Made by a program: the position numbers and the translations under genes
Notes under the pieces: model-generated
Databases searched by the model: none
The model's input: the letters and a program-made list of their open reading frames with translations, nothing else
What the model was told of the DNA's origin: nothing
Assembly (NCBI GenBank): GCA_037046615.1
Contig: JBAOHD010000008.1
Span: 434,001 to 498,000 of the forward strand
Direction: 5' to 3'
Source of the DNA: Phosphoribacter sp037046615
GTDB taxonomy: Bacteria; Actinomycetota; Actinomycetes; Actinomycetales; Dermatophilaceae
Length of the DNA: 64,000 nucleotides
Shown: piece after piece, positions 29,049 through 38,269 of the stretch
Position numbering within the stretch: the stretch's first letter is position 1
How the letters are laid out: each line of letters opens with the position of its first letter

Positions 29049-29109
29049 ACCATGAGACTAGTGCGAAGGTCCTCGACAGGGTGGGGTGCTTTCGCTCTAG
29101 GGTGGTGAC

Positions 29110-30364
29110 ATGGCACGTCGTCGGAGCAACCCCAAGGTCCTGGCCATCGTCCTCGCCGGCGGCGAGGGTAAGCGGCTGATGCCGCTGACTCGAGACCGCG
29201 CCAAACCCGCGGTGCCTTTCGGCGGCATCTACCGTCTTGTCGATTTCGCCCTGTCCAACGTCGTCAACTCGGGCTACCTCAAGATCGTCGTGCTAACGCA
29301 ATACAAATCGCACAGCCTCGACAAGCACGTCACCAAGACGTGGCGGATGTCGACGATGCTCGGCAACTACGTCGCGCCGGTGCCCGCGCAGCAGCGGGTC
29401 GACAAGAACTGGTACCTCGGCAGCGCCGACGCGATCTTCCAGTCCCTCAACCTCATCGACGACGAGCGGCCCGAGATCGTCGTCGTCGTCGGCGCCGACC
29501 ACGTCTACCGCATGGACTTCTCCCAGATGGTGGAGCAGCACATCGAGACCGGTGCGGGGATCACCGTCGGCGGCGATCCGCCAGCCGATCCACATGGCTG
29601 ACCAGTTCGGCGTCATCGAGCTCGACGACGATGACCCCCGCAAGATCGCGGCCTTCCGCGAGAAGCCGTCAGACCCCAAGGGCCTGCCTGACGCCCCGCA
29701 CGAGGTGCTGGCCTCGATGGGCAACTACGTCTTCACGACGGACGCCCTCGTCCAGGCAGTCACCGAAGACCACGATCTCGAAGGCAGCAAGCACGACATG
29801 GGCGGCGACATCGTGCCGCGCTTCGTCGCCCAGGGCGATGCCTTCGTCTACGACTTCAAGGACAACGAGGTGCCCGGGGCCACCGAGCGCGACCGCGGCT
29901 ACTGGCGCGACGTCGGGACCCTGGATTCCTACTACGACGCCCACATGGACCTCATCTCGGTCCACCCGATCTTCAACCTCTACAACTACGACTGGATGAT
30001 CTACACGAACGCTCCGGCCTACCCACCGGCCAAGTTCGTCCACGGCTCGCACGACCGGGTCGGTGAGGCTCTCTCCTCGGCGGTCTCCCCCGGTGTCGTC
30101 ATCTCCGGTGCCCAGGTCAACCATTCGGTCCTGTCCCCGCGGGTCAAGGTACACAGCTACGCGACGATCGCCGACAGTGTGTTGCTCGACAGCGTCGAAG
30201 TCGGCCGGTATGCCGTGATCCGCCGAGCGATCATCGACAAGGGCGTCACCGTGCCCGAGTACTGTCACATCGGCGTTGACCACGACCACGACCGCGCGCG
30301 TGGTTTCCACGTCACCGAAGGCGGCGTGACCGTGGTCGGCAAAGGACAGCACGTCCCCCTATGA
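29110..30364 (+). CDS. glgC: Glucose-1-phosphate adenylyltransferase (GlgC), one frameshift near 29571
   Basis: GlgC makes ADP-glucose for glycogen. The nucleotidyltransferase core has VLAGGEGKRLMPLTRDRAKP and FGGIYRLVDFALSNVVNSG; the substrate region GADHVYRMDF is followed by the join, and the rest includes IRQPIHMADQFGVIE, FREKPSDPKG and GYWRDVGTLDSYYDAH, then a left-handed beta-helix (VVISGAQVNHSVLSPRV). At about 29571 GTCGGCGGCGATC should read GTCGCGGCGATC: one extra G. Corrected length is about 417 residues, normal. The stop overlaps the next ATG (ATGA). One inserted base in a GC-rich run suggests a sequence error. Confidence 0.92.
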
Positions 30365-31215
30365 CGGCCTCCGCCGCGGTCGGCGACCCGCGACCACCGC
30401 GAGTCGCCGTCCAGGTCGCTCCTCAGCACGCGCCGTATGCCGCGTTACGGGACGCCGTGGTGACCCTGGAGGACCTCGGCGTCGATGTCGTCCTGACGTG
30501 GGATCACTTCTTCCCGCTCTCCGGCGACCCTGACGGCCTGCATTTCGAGTGCTGGAGTGTGCTGGCGGCGTGGGCGGAAGTGACTGAGCGAGTCGAGCTC
30601 GGGCCGCTCGTGGCCTGCAATAGCTACCGCAATCCCGACTTGCATGCCGATATCGCCCGCACGATCGACCACATCAGCGAGGGACGCCTGATCTTTGGCA
30701 TCGGCGCAGGATGGTTCGAGCGCGACTACGACGATTACGGCTACGAGTTCGGCACCCCCGGCACCCGGCTCGATGCCCTCGCGCAGGACCTGCCGCGGAT
30801 CCGCGCTCGGTGGGACCGGCTCAACCCGCCGCCCGTGCGGCGCATCCCGGTCATGGTCGGCGGCGGGGGTGAGCGCAAAACGCTGCGGATCACCGCCGAG
30901 CACGCCGACATCTGGCACGGCTTCGGCGACCCGGACGTCATCGCTCACAAGCATCAGGTCCTCGACGCGTGGTGCGCTCAGGTAGGCCGCGATCCCCGGG
31001 AGATCGAGCGATCAGCGGGTGTGGCCTTCACTCCCGCCCGCCACCCAGAAGTCGCCACCCTCGACTACGCCGCGCAGGCGCAAGCACTCTTCGACGTCGG
31101 GACGAGGCTGCTGACGCTGAGCCTGACGACGCCGCCCTACGACCTCGGGCCCGTGCGTGATGTGGTGGCCTGGCGTGATGAGATCCTCGCCCGACGGGAC
31201 CAACCAGCTCACTAA
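30361..31215 (+). CDS. LLM class F420-dependent oxidoreductase
   Basis: A 284-residue luciferase-like enzyme of the F420 subfamily: VTLEDLGVDVVLTWDHFFPL, VACNSYRNPDLHADIARTID, SEGRLIFGIGAGWFERDYDD and IPVMVGGGGERKTLRITAEH are the typical loops. The substrate is unknown. Its ATG overlaps the glgC stop by 4 bases, so translational coupling with glgC is likely, although the functional link is not obvious. serB follows after 9 bases. Confidence 0.88.
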   Translation: MTASAAVGDPRPPRVAVQVAPQHAPYAALRDAVVTLEDLGVDVVLTWDHFFPLSGDPDGLHFECWSVLAAWAEVTERVELGPLVACNSYRNPDLHADIARTIDHISEGRLIFGIGAGWFERDYDDYGYEFGTPGTRLDALAQDLPRIRARWDRLNPPPVRRIPVMVGGGGERKTLRITAEHADIWHGFGDPDVIAHKHQVLDAWCAQVGRDPREIERSAGVAFTPARHPEVATLDYAAQAQALFDVGTRLLTLSLTTPPYDLGPVRDVVAWRDEILARRDQPAH

Positions 31216-31224
31216 CCTGGGTGG

Positions 31225-32478
31225 GTGACCGCCGCTTTCGCCACGCTTCACGTCATCCTCACCGGTCGTGACCGCCCGGGTGTGACCAGCCGCCTGTTTT
31301 CCTCGCTCGACCGGGCCGGCTGCGACGTCCTGGACCTTGAGCAAATCGTCGTCGGCGACCATCTCACCCTGGCAGCCCTCCTCGGGCCGAGTGCCAGCCG
31401 CGATCCTGCGCAGGCGCCCGGTGCCTCGTCGTGGTTGGCCGACGTGATGCGGTCAGTCCACGAGGTCGCCGCAGAGCTCGACATGCAGGTGGCGGTGCGA
31501 GACGGTGCCGGAGAATCCACCGAGCGAGCGAGCGGCCGGGCCCACGTCGTCGTCCTCGGTCATCCGCTCCCGGCGGCGGCCATCGCGGCCATCGCTGATC
31601 GGGTGGCCGCGCATGGGGCCAATATCGATCGGATCCGACGCCTGTCCTCCTATCCCGTGACCACCGTCGAACTCGACGTCTCCGGGGCGGATGTCGGACG
31701 GCTGCGCGAGGAGCTCGCCCACACAGCCGCGACCCTCGAGCTCGACATCGCCGTTGCCGCAGCCGGATTGGCTCGACTCGGCGCCCGCCTCGTCGTCATG
31801 GACGTCGACTCGACGTTCATCCAGCAGGAGGTCATCGAGCTCCTCGCCGCCAAGTGCGGGCGTGAGGCGGAGGTCGCAGCCGTGACCGAGCGCGCCATGC
31901 GGGGTGAGCTCGACTTCGCCGAATCGTTGCGTGAGCGAGTGGCGGTCCTGGCCGGACTCGACGCCTCCGTGCTCGACGAGGTCCGGCAAGAGATCGTGCT
32001 CACCCCTGGAGCGCGCACGCTCGTGCGGACCCTCAAGCGACTCGGCGACACGATCGCCCTCGTGTCAGGTGGCTTTATCGAGATCGTCGGTCCGCTCGCC
32101 GAGGAGCTCGGTATTGACCACGCGGTTGCCAATCGTCTTGAGGTCCACGACGGCGAGCTGACTGGACGGGTCACCGGGGACATCGTCGACCGGGAGGGCA
32201 AGGCTCGGGCGTTGCGGGCGTTCGCCGCGCAGGCCGAGCTCCCGCTGAGCCGGACCGTGGCCATCGGCGACGGCGCCAACGACCTCGACATGCTCGCGGC
32301 TGCCGGTCTGGGCATCGCGTTCAATGCCAAGCCGGTCGTCCGGCAGCAGGCCGACACGAGCGTGACCGTGCCCTATCTCGACTCGGTGCTCTTCCTCCTG
32401 GGCATCAGCCGCGAGGACATTGAGGAAGCCGACGCGCTGGACGGCATACCCACTCCTGCCCCGGCCCTGCCGAGGTAA
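31225..32478 (+). CDS. serB: Phosphoserine phosphatase with ACT domains (SerB)
   Basis: A 417-residue enzyme for the last step of serine synthesis. The N-terminal half carries ACT-like regulatory domains (HVILTGRDRPGVTSRLFSSL and VVVLGHPLPAAAIAAIADRV). The HAD domain starts with VMDVDSTFIQQEVIELLA (Asp193, Asp195), then ALVSGGFIEIVGPLA and GDGANDLDMLAAAGLGIAF for magnesium binding. ACT domains in mycobacterial SerB2 mediate serine feedback; the same is inferred here. GTG at 31225 is close after the LLM gene. Confidence 0.94.
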   Translation: MTAAFATLHVILTGRDRPGVTSRLFSSLDRAGCDVLDLEQIVVGDHLTLAALLGPSASRDPAQAPGASSWLADVMRSVHEVAAELDMQVAVRDGAGESTERASGRAHVVVLGHPLPAAAIAAIADRVAAHGANIDRIRRLSSYPVTTVELDVSGADVGRLREELAHTAATLELDIAVAAAGLARLGARLVVMDVDSTFIQQEVIELLAAKCGREAEVAAVTERAMRGELDFAESLRERVAVLAGLDASVLDEVRQEIVLTPGARTLVRTLKRLGDTIALVSGGFIEIVGPLAEELGIDHAVANRLEVHDGELTGRVTGDIVDREGKARALRAFAAQAELPLSRTVAIGDGANDLDMLAAAGLGIAFNAKPVVRQQADTSVTVPYLDSVLFLLGISREDIEEADALDGIPTPAPALPR

Positions 32479-32491
32479 TGTCGCTCGCGGT

Positions 32492-33253
32492 CTAGCAGCC
32501 CATCATGTGGACGCCGCCATCGACGTGGACGATCTCGCCCGTCGTCGCCGGGAACCAGTCGGACAGGAGGGCGATGCAGGCCTTGGCCGTCGGCACCGGA
32601 TCGGACACCTGCCAGCCAAGGGGGGCCCGCTCGTCCCACTGCGCCTCGAAGACCTCGAATCCGGGGATCGACTTGGCAGCGGTCGTGCGCACGGGGCCAG
32701 CCGCAACGAGATTGCACCGGATGCCGCGCGGCCCGAAGTCGCGGGCGCAATAGCGATTGGTCGACTCGAAGGCAGCCTTGGCCACACCCATCCAGTCGTA
32801 GACCGGCCAGGCATAGCGAGCGTCGAAGGTGAGCCCGACGATCGATCCGCCCGGGCCCATGAGCGGGGCTGCCGCGACGGCGAGGGCCTTCAGACTGTAG
32901 GCGCTCACCTGAATCGCCGTGCTCACGTCCTCCCACGTCGCGTCGAGGAAGGTGAATGCCCCCTGGGGTGCGAAACCGATCGAGTGCAATGCCCCGTCGA
33001 CGTGATCGGTGTGCTCACGCAGCCGGTCGGCCAGGGTGTCGAGATGCTCCTGGTTGGACACGTCGAGCTCGACGACGACCGGGGTCGTGGGCAACCGTCG
33101 GGAGATCGTCTGGGTGATCTTCATCGTCCGGCCGAACGACGTGAGGATCACGGTCGCCCCCTGCTCCTGGGCGAGTTTGGCCACGTGGAAGGCGATCGAA
33201 CTGTCCATGAGGACCCCGGTCACGAGCAAAGTCTTGCCGTCGAGCAGGCCCAT
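32492..33253 (-). CDS. fabI: Enoyl-[acyl-carrier-protein] reductase (FabI/InhA-like)
   Basis: A 253-residue NADH-dependent short-chain reductase. GLLDGKTLLVTGVLMDSSIA is the FabI-type N-terminus lacking the GxxxGxG of FabG; the catalytic Tyr152-x6-Lys159 is in YDWMGVAKAAFES, and GGSIVGLTFDARYAWP matches InhA. It performs the final reduction of fatty-acid elongation (FAS-II). AGGAG lies about 7 bases before ATG 33253. It follows fabG by 55 bases on the same strand, as mabA-inhA in mycobacteria, and is the target family of isoniazid and triclosan. Confidence 0.95.
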   Translation of the reverse strand: MGLLDGKTLLVTGVLMDSSIAFHVAKLAQEQGATVILTSFGRTMKITQTISRRLPTTPVVVELDVSNQEHLDTLADRLREHTDHVDGALHSIGFAPQGAFTFLDATWEDVSTAIQVSAYSLKALAVAAAPLMGPGGSIVGLTFDARYAWPVYDWMGVAKAAFESTNRYCARDFGPRGIRCNLVAAGPVRTTAAKSIPGFEVFEAQWDERAPLGWQVSDPVPTAKACIALLSDWFPATTGEIVHVDGGVHMMGC

Positions 33254-33308
33254 CTGATTCTCCTGGGGTGGGTCGAAGGTGCGGGTGGGGACGAGTGGGG
33301 TGGGAGCG

Positions 33309-34025
33309 TCAGTGGCCCATGCCGAGGCCACCGTCGACGGGGACGACGGCCCCCGAGATGTATGCCGCTGCGTCAGAGGCCAGGAAGACGACCGCTGCCG
33401 CGACCTCCTCCGGGGCGGCGAAGCGCCCCGCAGGGATGGCAGCTCGGTATGCCGCCTTGCGCTCCTCGGGGAGCTCGGCGGTCATATCCGTGTCGATAAA
33501 GCCGGGAGCAACCACGTTGGCGGTGATTCCGCGACCGCCGAGTTCGCGCGTTATCGACCGCGCCATGCCCACGAGCCCCGCCTTGCTCGCGGCGTAGTTG
33601 GCCTGCCCCGGTGAGCCATAGAGACCCACGACGCTTGAGATGAAGATCATCCGGCCGCGTCGCAGCCGGATCATCCCTTTGCTGGCCCTACGCGCGCACC
33701 TGAAGGCCCCCGCCAGATTGGTGTCGATGACCGAGTCGAACTCCTCGTCCGACATCCGCAACAGCAGTTGGTCCTGCGTGACGCCGGCGTTGGCGACGAG
33801 CACCTCGACGGGACCACCCAGCATTTCCTCGGCCGCGGCGAAAGCACCGTCGACCGACGACGAGTCGGTGACGTCGCACGCCACGGCCTGCAGCCCTTCC
33901 GGTGCCTCCCCAGACCGGCTCGTCACGACGACTCGTGCCCCCGCGGCCACGAAGGCACGCGCGATGGCCAGGCCAATGCCTCGGTTGCCACCCGTCACCA
34001 GCACCGTGCGACCCGAGTCGGTCAC
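33309..34025 (-). CDS. fabG: 3-oxoacyl-[acyl-carrier-protein] reductase (FabG)
   Basis: A 238-residue SDR enzyme: VLVTGGNRGIGLAIARAF binds NADPH, VLVANAGVTQD is the NAG motif, the catalytic Ser is in IFISSVVGLYG and Tyr/Lys in YAASKAG; PGFIDTDMT follows. It reduces 3-ketoacyl-ACP in FAS-II and forms a two-gene unit with fabI. GTG at 34025. A perfect 7-1-7 inverted repeat (34062-34076) and a 19-bp hairpin (34077-34120) lie just upstream and may control this promoter or the divergent DUF3099 gene. Confidence 0.94.
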   Translation of the reverse strand: MTDSGRTVLVTGGNRGIGLAIARAFVAAGARVVVTSRSGEAPEGLQAVACDVTDSSSVDGAFAAAEEMLGGPVEVLVANAGVTQDQLLLRMSDEEFDSVIDTNLAGAFRCARRASKGMIRLRRGRMIFISSVVGLYGSPGQANYAASKAGLVGMARSITRELGGRGITANVVAPGFIDTDMTAELPEERKAAYRAAIPAGRFAAPEEVAAAVVFLASDAAAYISGAVVPVDGGLGMGH

Positions 34026-34061
34026 TGTCTGTCCTCTCGTCGGTCGGTCGAAGTCTCCTGA

Positions 34062-34076
34062 CGGTAACGGTTACCG
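34062..34076. promoter_or_regulatory. Palindromic operator candidate upstream of fabG
   Basis: CGGTAAC-G-GTTACCG is a perfect 7-1-7 inverted repeat, 37 bases upstream of the fabG start and about 58 upstream of the DUF3099 start. The size and position fit a homodimeric repressor site. FAS-II operons in actinobacteria are regulated by dedicated factors, but this sequence matches none that I know. Confidence 0.45.
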
Positions 34077-34120
34077 GCGCGTATGCCGCGCAGGGGCGTG
34101 TCCCTGCGCGGCATACGCGC
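34077..34120. repeat. Perfect 19-bp inverted repeat (hairpin), octamer in both arms
   Basis: Arms 34077-34095 and 34102-34120 are exact reverse complements with a 6-base loop GCGTGT. Each arm contains GTATGCCGCG, so this is the dispersed octamer in facing copies. It lies between the divergent fabG and DUF3099 genes, 14 bases before the latter's GTG. In RNA it would be very stable, and it could sequester the start region of the DUF3099 message. Confidence 0.85.
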
Positions 34121-34133
34121 GTATCGTGAAGGG

Positions 34134-34478
34134 GTGAAGTGGCGCCAGAAGGGCCCCGAGCCGGTCGTACACACCGTGACGACCGCTCCGATGTCACTCG
34201 CCGACGACAGTGACATGCGGATGCGCCGCTACCTCATCACGATGGGGATCCGCACGTCGTGCTTCCTCCTCGCCGTGGTGTTCGAGGGCTGGCTGCGGTG
34301 GGTGTTCGTGGCCGGCGCGGCAGGACTGCCCTATATCGCCGTCGTCCTGGCCAACGCCGTCGGACCGAGGTGGGGTGCGCGGATCTCCGGGGCCGATCGC
34401 TTCACCGGTGAGGTCGACGGTCTCGGGCCAGGCGTGACCATTCCCCACGGCGTCAGGCACGAGCCGCACGTCCACTGA
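34134..34478 (+). CDS. DUF3099 family small membrane protein
   Basis: A 114-residue protein with two hydrophobic helices (TSCFLLAVVFEGWLRWVFV and AAGLPYIAVVLANAV). The phrase DMRMRRYLITMGIRT before the first helix is the DUF3099 signature, found across actinobacteria. The function is unknown. GTG at 34134 is chosen because the earlier ATG would lie inside the 19-bp hairpin; GAAGG precedes it closely. It is divergent from fabG and convergent with moaA. Confidence 0.85.
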   Translation: MKWRQKGPEPVVHTVTTAPMSLADDSDMRMRRYLITMGIRTSCFLLAVVFEGWLRWVFVAGAAGLPYIAVVLANAVGPRWGARISGADRFTGEVDGLGPGVTIPHGVRHEPHVH

Positions 34479-34497
34479 CCGACCCGGGCCGGTTCCC

Positions 34498-35526
34498 TCA
34501 CCCGCCGATGGCGGACATGGGCCGATCGGGCTGGGCGAAGCCAGGGCTGCCGATCCCATGTGCCGCCTGTTTGCGCCATATCTCTGCGCTGATGAGTCGC
34601 GCGAGGTCCTCATCCGTGGCTCCGTCGCGCAGCGGGGTGCGCAGGTCGATCTCGCTCCGCGCAAAGAGACAGTTGCGGACCTGACCGTCGGCGGTCAGCC
34701 GCACCCGGTCGCAGGCCGAGCAGAAGGGAGCGGTGACACTGGGGATGATGCCGACGGTGCCGGGGCCTCCGTCGACGAGGAAGACCTCGGCGGGGTCGCT
34801 CCCCCGAGGCGCGGCCACTGGCGTGAGAGTGAAGCGTGTCGACAGTCGCGCGTGGATCTCCTCCCCGGTGATCATCTGGCCCCGATCCCAGGCGTGCTGG
34901 GCATCGAGAGGCATGTGCTCGATAAACCGAAGCGCATAGTCCCGCGCCAGACACCAGGCCAGCAGGTCGGGTAGCTGGTCGTCGTTGATGCCCCGCATCG
35001 CGATGGCGTTGACCTTGATGGGGCTCAGCCCCACCGATTGAGCTGCCTGCAAACCACGGTCCACATCGGCGAATCGCGGCCGACGAGTCATGACAGTGAA
35101 GGTTTCGGCATCGACGGTGTCGAGGGAGACGTTCACGCGGTCGAGCCCGGCCTCGGCCAGAGCCTGCGCAAGCCGATCGAGGCCGACCCCATTGGTCGTC
35201 ATCGCGATCTTCGGGCGAGGGTCGAGGGCTGCAAACCCGCCCACAAGGTCGACCAGCCCGCGCCGGAGCAGCGGCTCACCCCCGGTGAGCCTGACCTCCC
35301 GCACCCCCATCTGCACGAACACCCCGACCACGCGCAGCATCTCCTCGTCACTGAGGATGTCGCGGTGCGGGAGCCACGGCAGACCCTGAACCGGCATGCA
35401 GTAGGTGCATCGGAGGTTGCAGCGGTCGGTCAGGGAGACTCGGAGATCACGCGCGACCCGACCGAACCCGTCCGCCAACGGGTGCGGACCGTCGGGCCGC
35501 ACGCGCGGATCTGGGAGGCGAGTCAC
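34498..35526 (-). CDS. moaA: GTP 3',8-cyclase (MoaA), molybdenum cofactor synthesis
   Basis: A 342-residue radical SAM enzyme for the first step of molybdopterin synthesis. The SAM-cluster motif CNLRCTYC (Cys36, Cys40, Cys43) is in the N-terminus; RLTGGEPLLRRG follows, and the C-terminal GTP-binding cluster is in FCSACDRVRLTADGQVRNCL. The protein ends in SAIGG, the double-glycine tail needed by MoaA. GTG at 35526 is 32 bases from the divergent SURF1 start. No other moa gene is adjacent. Confidence 0.95.
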   Translation of the reverse strand: MTRLPDPRVRPDGPHPLADGFGRVARDLRVSLTDRCNLRCTYCMPVQGLPWLPHRDILSDEEMLRVVGVFVQMGVREVRLTGGEPLLRRGLVDLVGGFAALDPRPKIAMTTNGVGLDRLAQALAEAGLDRVNVSLDTVDAETFTVMTRRPRFADVDRGLQAAQSVGLSPIKVNAIAMRGINDDQLPDLLAWCLARDYALRFIEHMPLDAQHAWDRGQMITGEEIHARLSTRFTLTPVAAPRGSDPAEVFLVDGGPGTVGIIPSVTAPFCSACDRVRLTADGQVRNCLFARSEIDLRTPLRDGATDEDLARLISAEIWRKQAAHGIGSPGFAQPDRPMSAIGG

Positions 35527-35558
35527 GGTCGAGACTCTATGCCGGGTACGGTGAAGCG

Positions 35559-36368
35559 GTGTTCAGGGCAGTCTTCACGCGGCGGATCCTCGGTGCCATC
35601 GCCTTTGCGATCGTGTTCGGATTTGCCTGCTTCCTCCTCGGGCAGTGGCAGCTGTCCCGCTATGAAGCTAAAGACGCTCGAGCCAGCGCGGTCGAGGCCA
35701 ACTACGGCGCTCATGCAGTGCCGCTGGCCGACGTCCTCCCGTCACCGACCACCGTCCTGCCCGAGCACAAGGTGTGGTCAAAGGTCACGGTGACCGGCCG
35801 GTATGCCGGCGAGCACAGCTATGTCGTCCGCGGACGCACCCTCAGCGGGTCGGTGGGGATCGAGGTGGTCGTGCCCCTCGTTGTGCAGACCGCATCGGGT
35901 CCAGCAATACTCATGGTTGACCGTGGGTGGGTCCGGTTGAGCGACTCCGCGGCGACGATCCCCGACTATCCCGGCGCTCCCACGGGCGAGGTCACCGTCA
36001 CCGGCTGGCTCAAGCCTGGCGAGGACGACAGGGGACGGGACTTGCCCAAGGGCCAGTTGGCGAGTGTCGACCTCGCCACGGTCACGTCGGAGCTGGGTGG
36101 TGCCGTCTACCCGGCATACCTTGTGCTCGATCACGAGACCACCCCCTCGGGGTCCACGCCGCCGCGCCCGACCCCGCTCGAGGCCCCCTCGGCCGATCGC
36201 GGACCGCACTTCGCGTATGCGCTGCAATGGTGGCTGACGGCCCTGCTCGGCGTGGCATTCGTCGTCTACCTCTACCGCTCGCGACCCGGTGCGGTGGCGG
36301 CCCGCGAGGCCAAGGCCACCGAGGTCCCGGCCAAGAGAGTGCGGATCTGGGACGAAGAAGACGGTTAG
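35559..36368 (+). CDS. SURF1-family cytochrome oxidase assembly protein
   Basis: A 269-residue SURF1 protein: an N-terminal membrane helix with FLLGQWQLSRYEAKD, a periplasmic domain (WSKVTVTGRYAGEHSYVVRG, ILMVDRGWVR) and a C-terminal helix GPHFAYALQWWLTALLG, the family signature. It helps insert heme a into the cytochrome aa3 oxidase. A short basic cytoplasmic tail follows. GTG at 35559. The other oxidase-maturation gene in the window is ctaA at 63 kb. It is convergent with the ABC exporter gene, 17 bases apart. Confidence 0.93.
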   Translation: MFRAVFTRRILGAIAFAIVFGFACFLLGQWQLSRYEAKDARASAVEANYGAHAVPLADVLPSPTTVLPEHKVWSKVTVTGRYAGEHSYVVRGRTLSGSVGIEVVVPLVVQTASGPAILMVDRGWVRLSDSAATIPDYPGAPTGEVTVTGWLKPGEDDRGRDLPKGQLASVDLATVTSELGGAVYPAYLVLDHETTPSGSTPPRPTPLEAPSADRGPHFAYALQWWLTALLGVAFVVYLYRSRPGAVAAREAKATEVPAKRVRIWDEEDG

Positions 36369-36385
36369 GCGGGGCCAGAGCAGCC

Positions 36386-38269
36386 TCAGCCCCGTGAGGT
36401 GGACGTCCGCTCGTCGAAATACTGCGTTCGATAGAGATCGGCGTAGAGGCCCCCAGCCTCCAAGAGTTCGGTATGCCGCCCGCGCTCGACGATGCGTCCG
36501 TCGTCGACAACGAGGATGAGGTCTGCGCCACGGACGGTCGAGAGCCGGTGGGCGATGACAAATGCCGTGCGACCGTCGAGGGCCACGTCGAGGGCACGTT
36601 GCACCGCGACCTCCGACTCACTGTCGAGGTGAGCAGTCGCCTCGTCGAGGATGACCACAGCAGGACCCTTGAGCAGCAGGCGAGCGATCGCCAGTCGCTG
36701 CTTTTCCCCGCCGGAGAGCCGGTGCCCCCGGTCTCCCACGACGGTGTCCAGCCCCGATGGCAGCGATTCGACAAGGGGCCACACCTGGGCGGCCTTGAGG
36801 GCCGTGCGCATGTGCTCTTCAGTCGCCGACGGATTGGCGTAGGCGAGGTTGCCGCGGATCGTGTCGTGGAACAGGTGCGCCTCCTGAGTGACCATGCCCA
36901 CGGTCTCGTGGAGGGAGGTGAGCCGAGCGGTGGTCACATCGACGCCGCCGATCCGCACGACTCCCGAGGTGGCGTCGTAGAGCCGCGCCACGAGAGACGT
37001 GATGGTCGTCTTGCCGGCTCCGCTCGGCCCGACGAGGGCCACGAGTTGACCCGGAGCCACGGTGAAGGAGATGCCCTTGAGGACCGGGCCTCCCCCGGCG
37101 CGGTCACCCGAGGCGTCCGATTCGAGCGACCGCAACGACACCTCGTCCGCCGAGGGGTAGGCAAATGTGACGTCGTCGAACTCGACGCCGACGGCGCCCG
37201 CGGGAAGGTCGACCGCGTCTGGAGTTTCCGCGACGAGGGGTTGGAGGTCGAGCACTTCGAAGACCCGCTCGAATGACACGAGGGCCGTCATGATGTCGAC
37301 TCGCACGCCCGACAGCGCGGTGAGGGGGCCGTAGAGCCGTCCGAGGAGGGCGGCCAGGGCGAGCAGCGCCCCGACCGTCAGCGACCCGGAGACCGCCATG
37401 ACGCCACCGAAGCCGTAGACCATGGCCGTGGCCAGGGCGGCGACGAGTGAGAGGGCGACGACAAAGATCGTGCGGTTCATGGCGATCTGGACACCGGTGT
37501 CGCGGACGGTGGCGGCGCGGGCGGCATACTCGCGCTCCTCCCGAGCGGGCGTGCCGAAGAGCTTGACCAGCAGAGCCCCGGCGACGTTGAAGCGTTCGGT
37601 CATCCGGCTGCCGAGGTCGGCATTGGCAGTCATCTGCCGACTCATGAGCGCGGAGAGCCGCTTGCCCATCAGCCTGGCGGGGACGAGGAAGAAGGGGACG
37701 AGGAGCAGAGCGCCGAGGGTGAGCTGCCAGGACAGCGTGGCCATGGCGGCGATGATGAGGACGAGGGAGACCGCATTGCTCACCACCGACGAGAGCACCG
37801 AAGTGAACGCCTGCTGGGCACCGATGACGTCGGAGTTGAGGCGACTCACGAGGGAGCCGGTCTGGGCGCGGGTGAAGAAGGCGATCGGCTGACGGAGCAC
37901 GTGGGCAAAGACGGCAGTCCGCAGGTCGAAGATGAGCCCCTCGCCGATCCGCGAGGAGAACCACCGTTGCGCGACGTCCAGGAGGGCGCTCGCGATGGAC
38001 AGTAGTGCCACATAGACGGCCAACCGCACGACGACAGACGAGTCCTGCGGGATCACGCCGTGATCGACGATGTCCTTCAGCAGCAACGGCACCGCGACGA
38101 CCACCGCAGAGTCCACGACGACCAGGGTGAGGAAGGCGGCGATGAGGCGGGAGTAGGGCCGGGCATAGCCGATGACCCGACGAGTCGTGTCCCCACGGAG
38201 TTGCACCTCCAGGACCGAGTCGTCGCGCACCATGGTGCGCATGACGCTGTGACCGCCGCGCTGACTCAC
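36386..38269 (-). CDS. ABC exporter, fused permease-ATPase (type I)
   Basis: A 627-residue half-transporter that should homodimerise. Six membrane helices occupy about 30-330 (YSRLIAAFLTLVVVDSAVVV, VSLVLIIAAMATLSWQLTLG). The nucleotide-binding domain has Walker A VGPSGAGKTTI, Q-loop VGMVTQEAHLFHDTIRGNLA, signature HRLSGGEKQRLAIARLL, Walker B VVILDEATAHLD and H-loop VIAHRLSTV, i.e. MsbA/LmrA-like. The substrate is unknown, with lipid or drug efflux possible. The GTG start overlaps the stop of the crotonase gene by 4 bases, and that gene overlaps the lipoprotein gene, so the three form a translationally coupled operon. Confidence 0.92.
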   Translation of the reverse strand: MSQRGGHSVMRTMVRDDSVLEVQLRGDTTRRVIGYARPYSRLIAAFLTLVVVDSAVVVAVPLLLKDIVDHGVIPQDSSVVVRLAVYVALLSIASALLDVAQRWFSSRIGEGLIFDLRTAVFAHVLRQPIAFFTRAQTGSLVSRLNSDVIGAQQAFTSVLSSVVSNAVSLVLIIAAMATLSWQLTLGALLLVPFFLVPARLMGKRLSALMSRQMTANADLGSRMTERFNVAGALLVKLFGTPAREEREYAARAATVRDTGVQIAMNRTIFVVALSLVAALATAMVYGFGGVMAVSGSLTVGALLALAALLGRLYGPLTALSGVRVDIMTALVSFERVFEVLDLQPLVAETPDAVDLPAGAVGVEFDDVTFAYPSADEVSLRSLESDASGDRAGGGPVLKGISFTVAPGQLVALVGPSGAGKTTITSLVARLYDATSGVVRIGGVDVTTARLTSLHETVGMVTQEAHLFHDTIRGNLAYANPSATEEHMRTALKAAQVWPLVESLPSGLDTVVGDRGHRLSGGEKQRLAIARLLLKGPAVVILDEATAHLDSESEVAVQRALDVALDGRTAFVIAHRLSTVRGADLILVVDDGRIVERGRHTELLEAGGLYADLYRTQYFDERTSTSRG

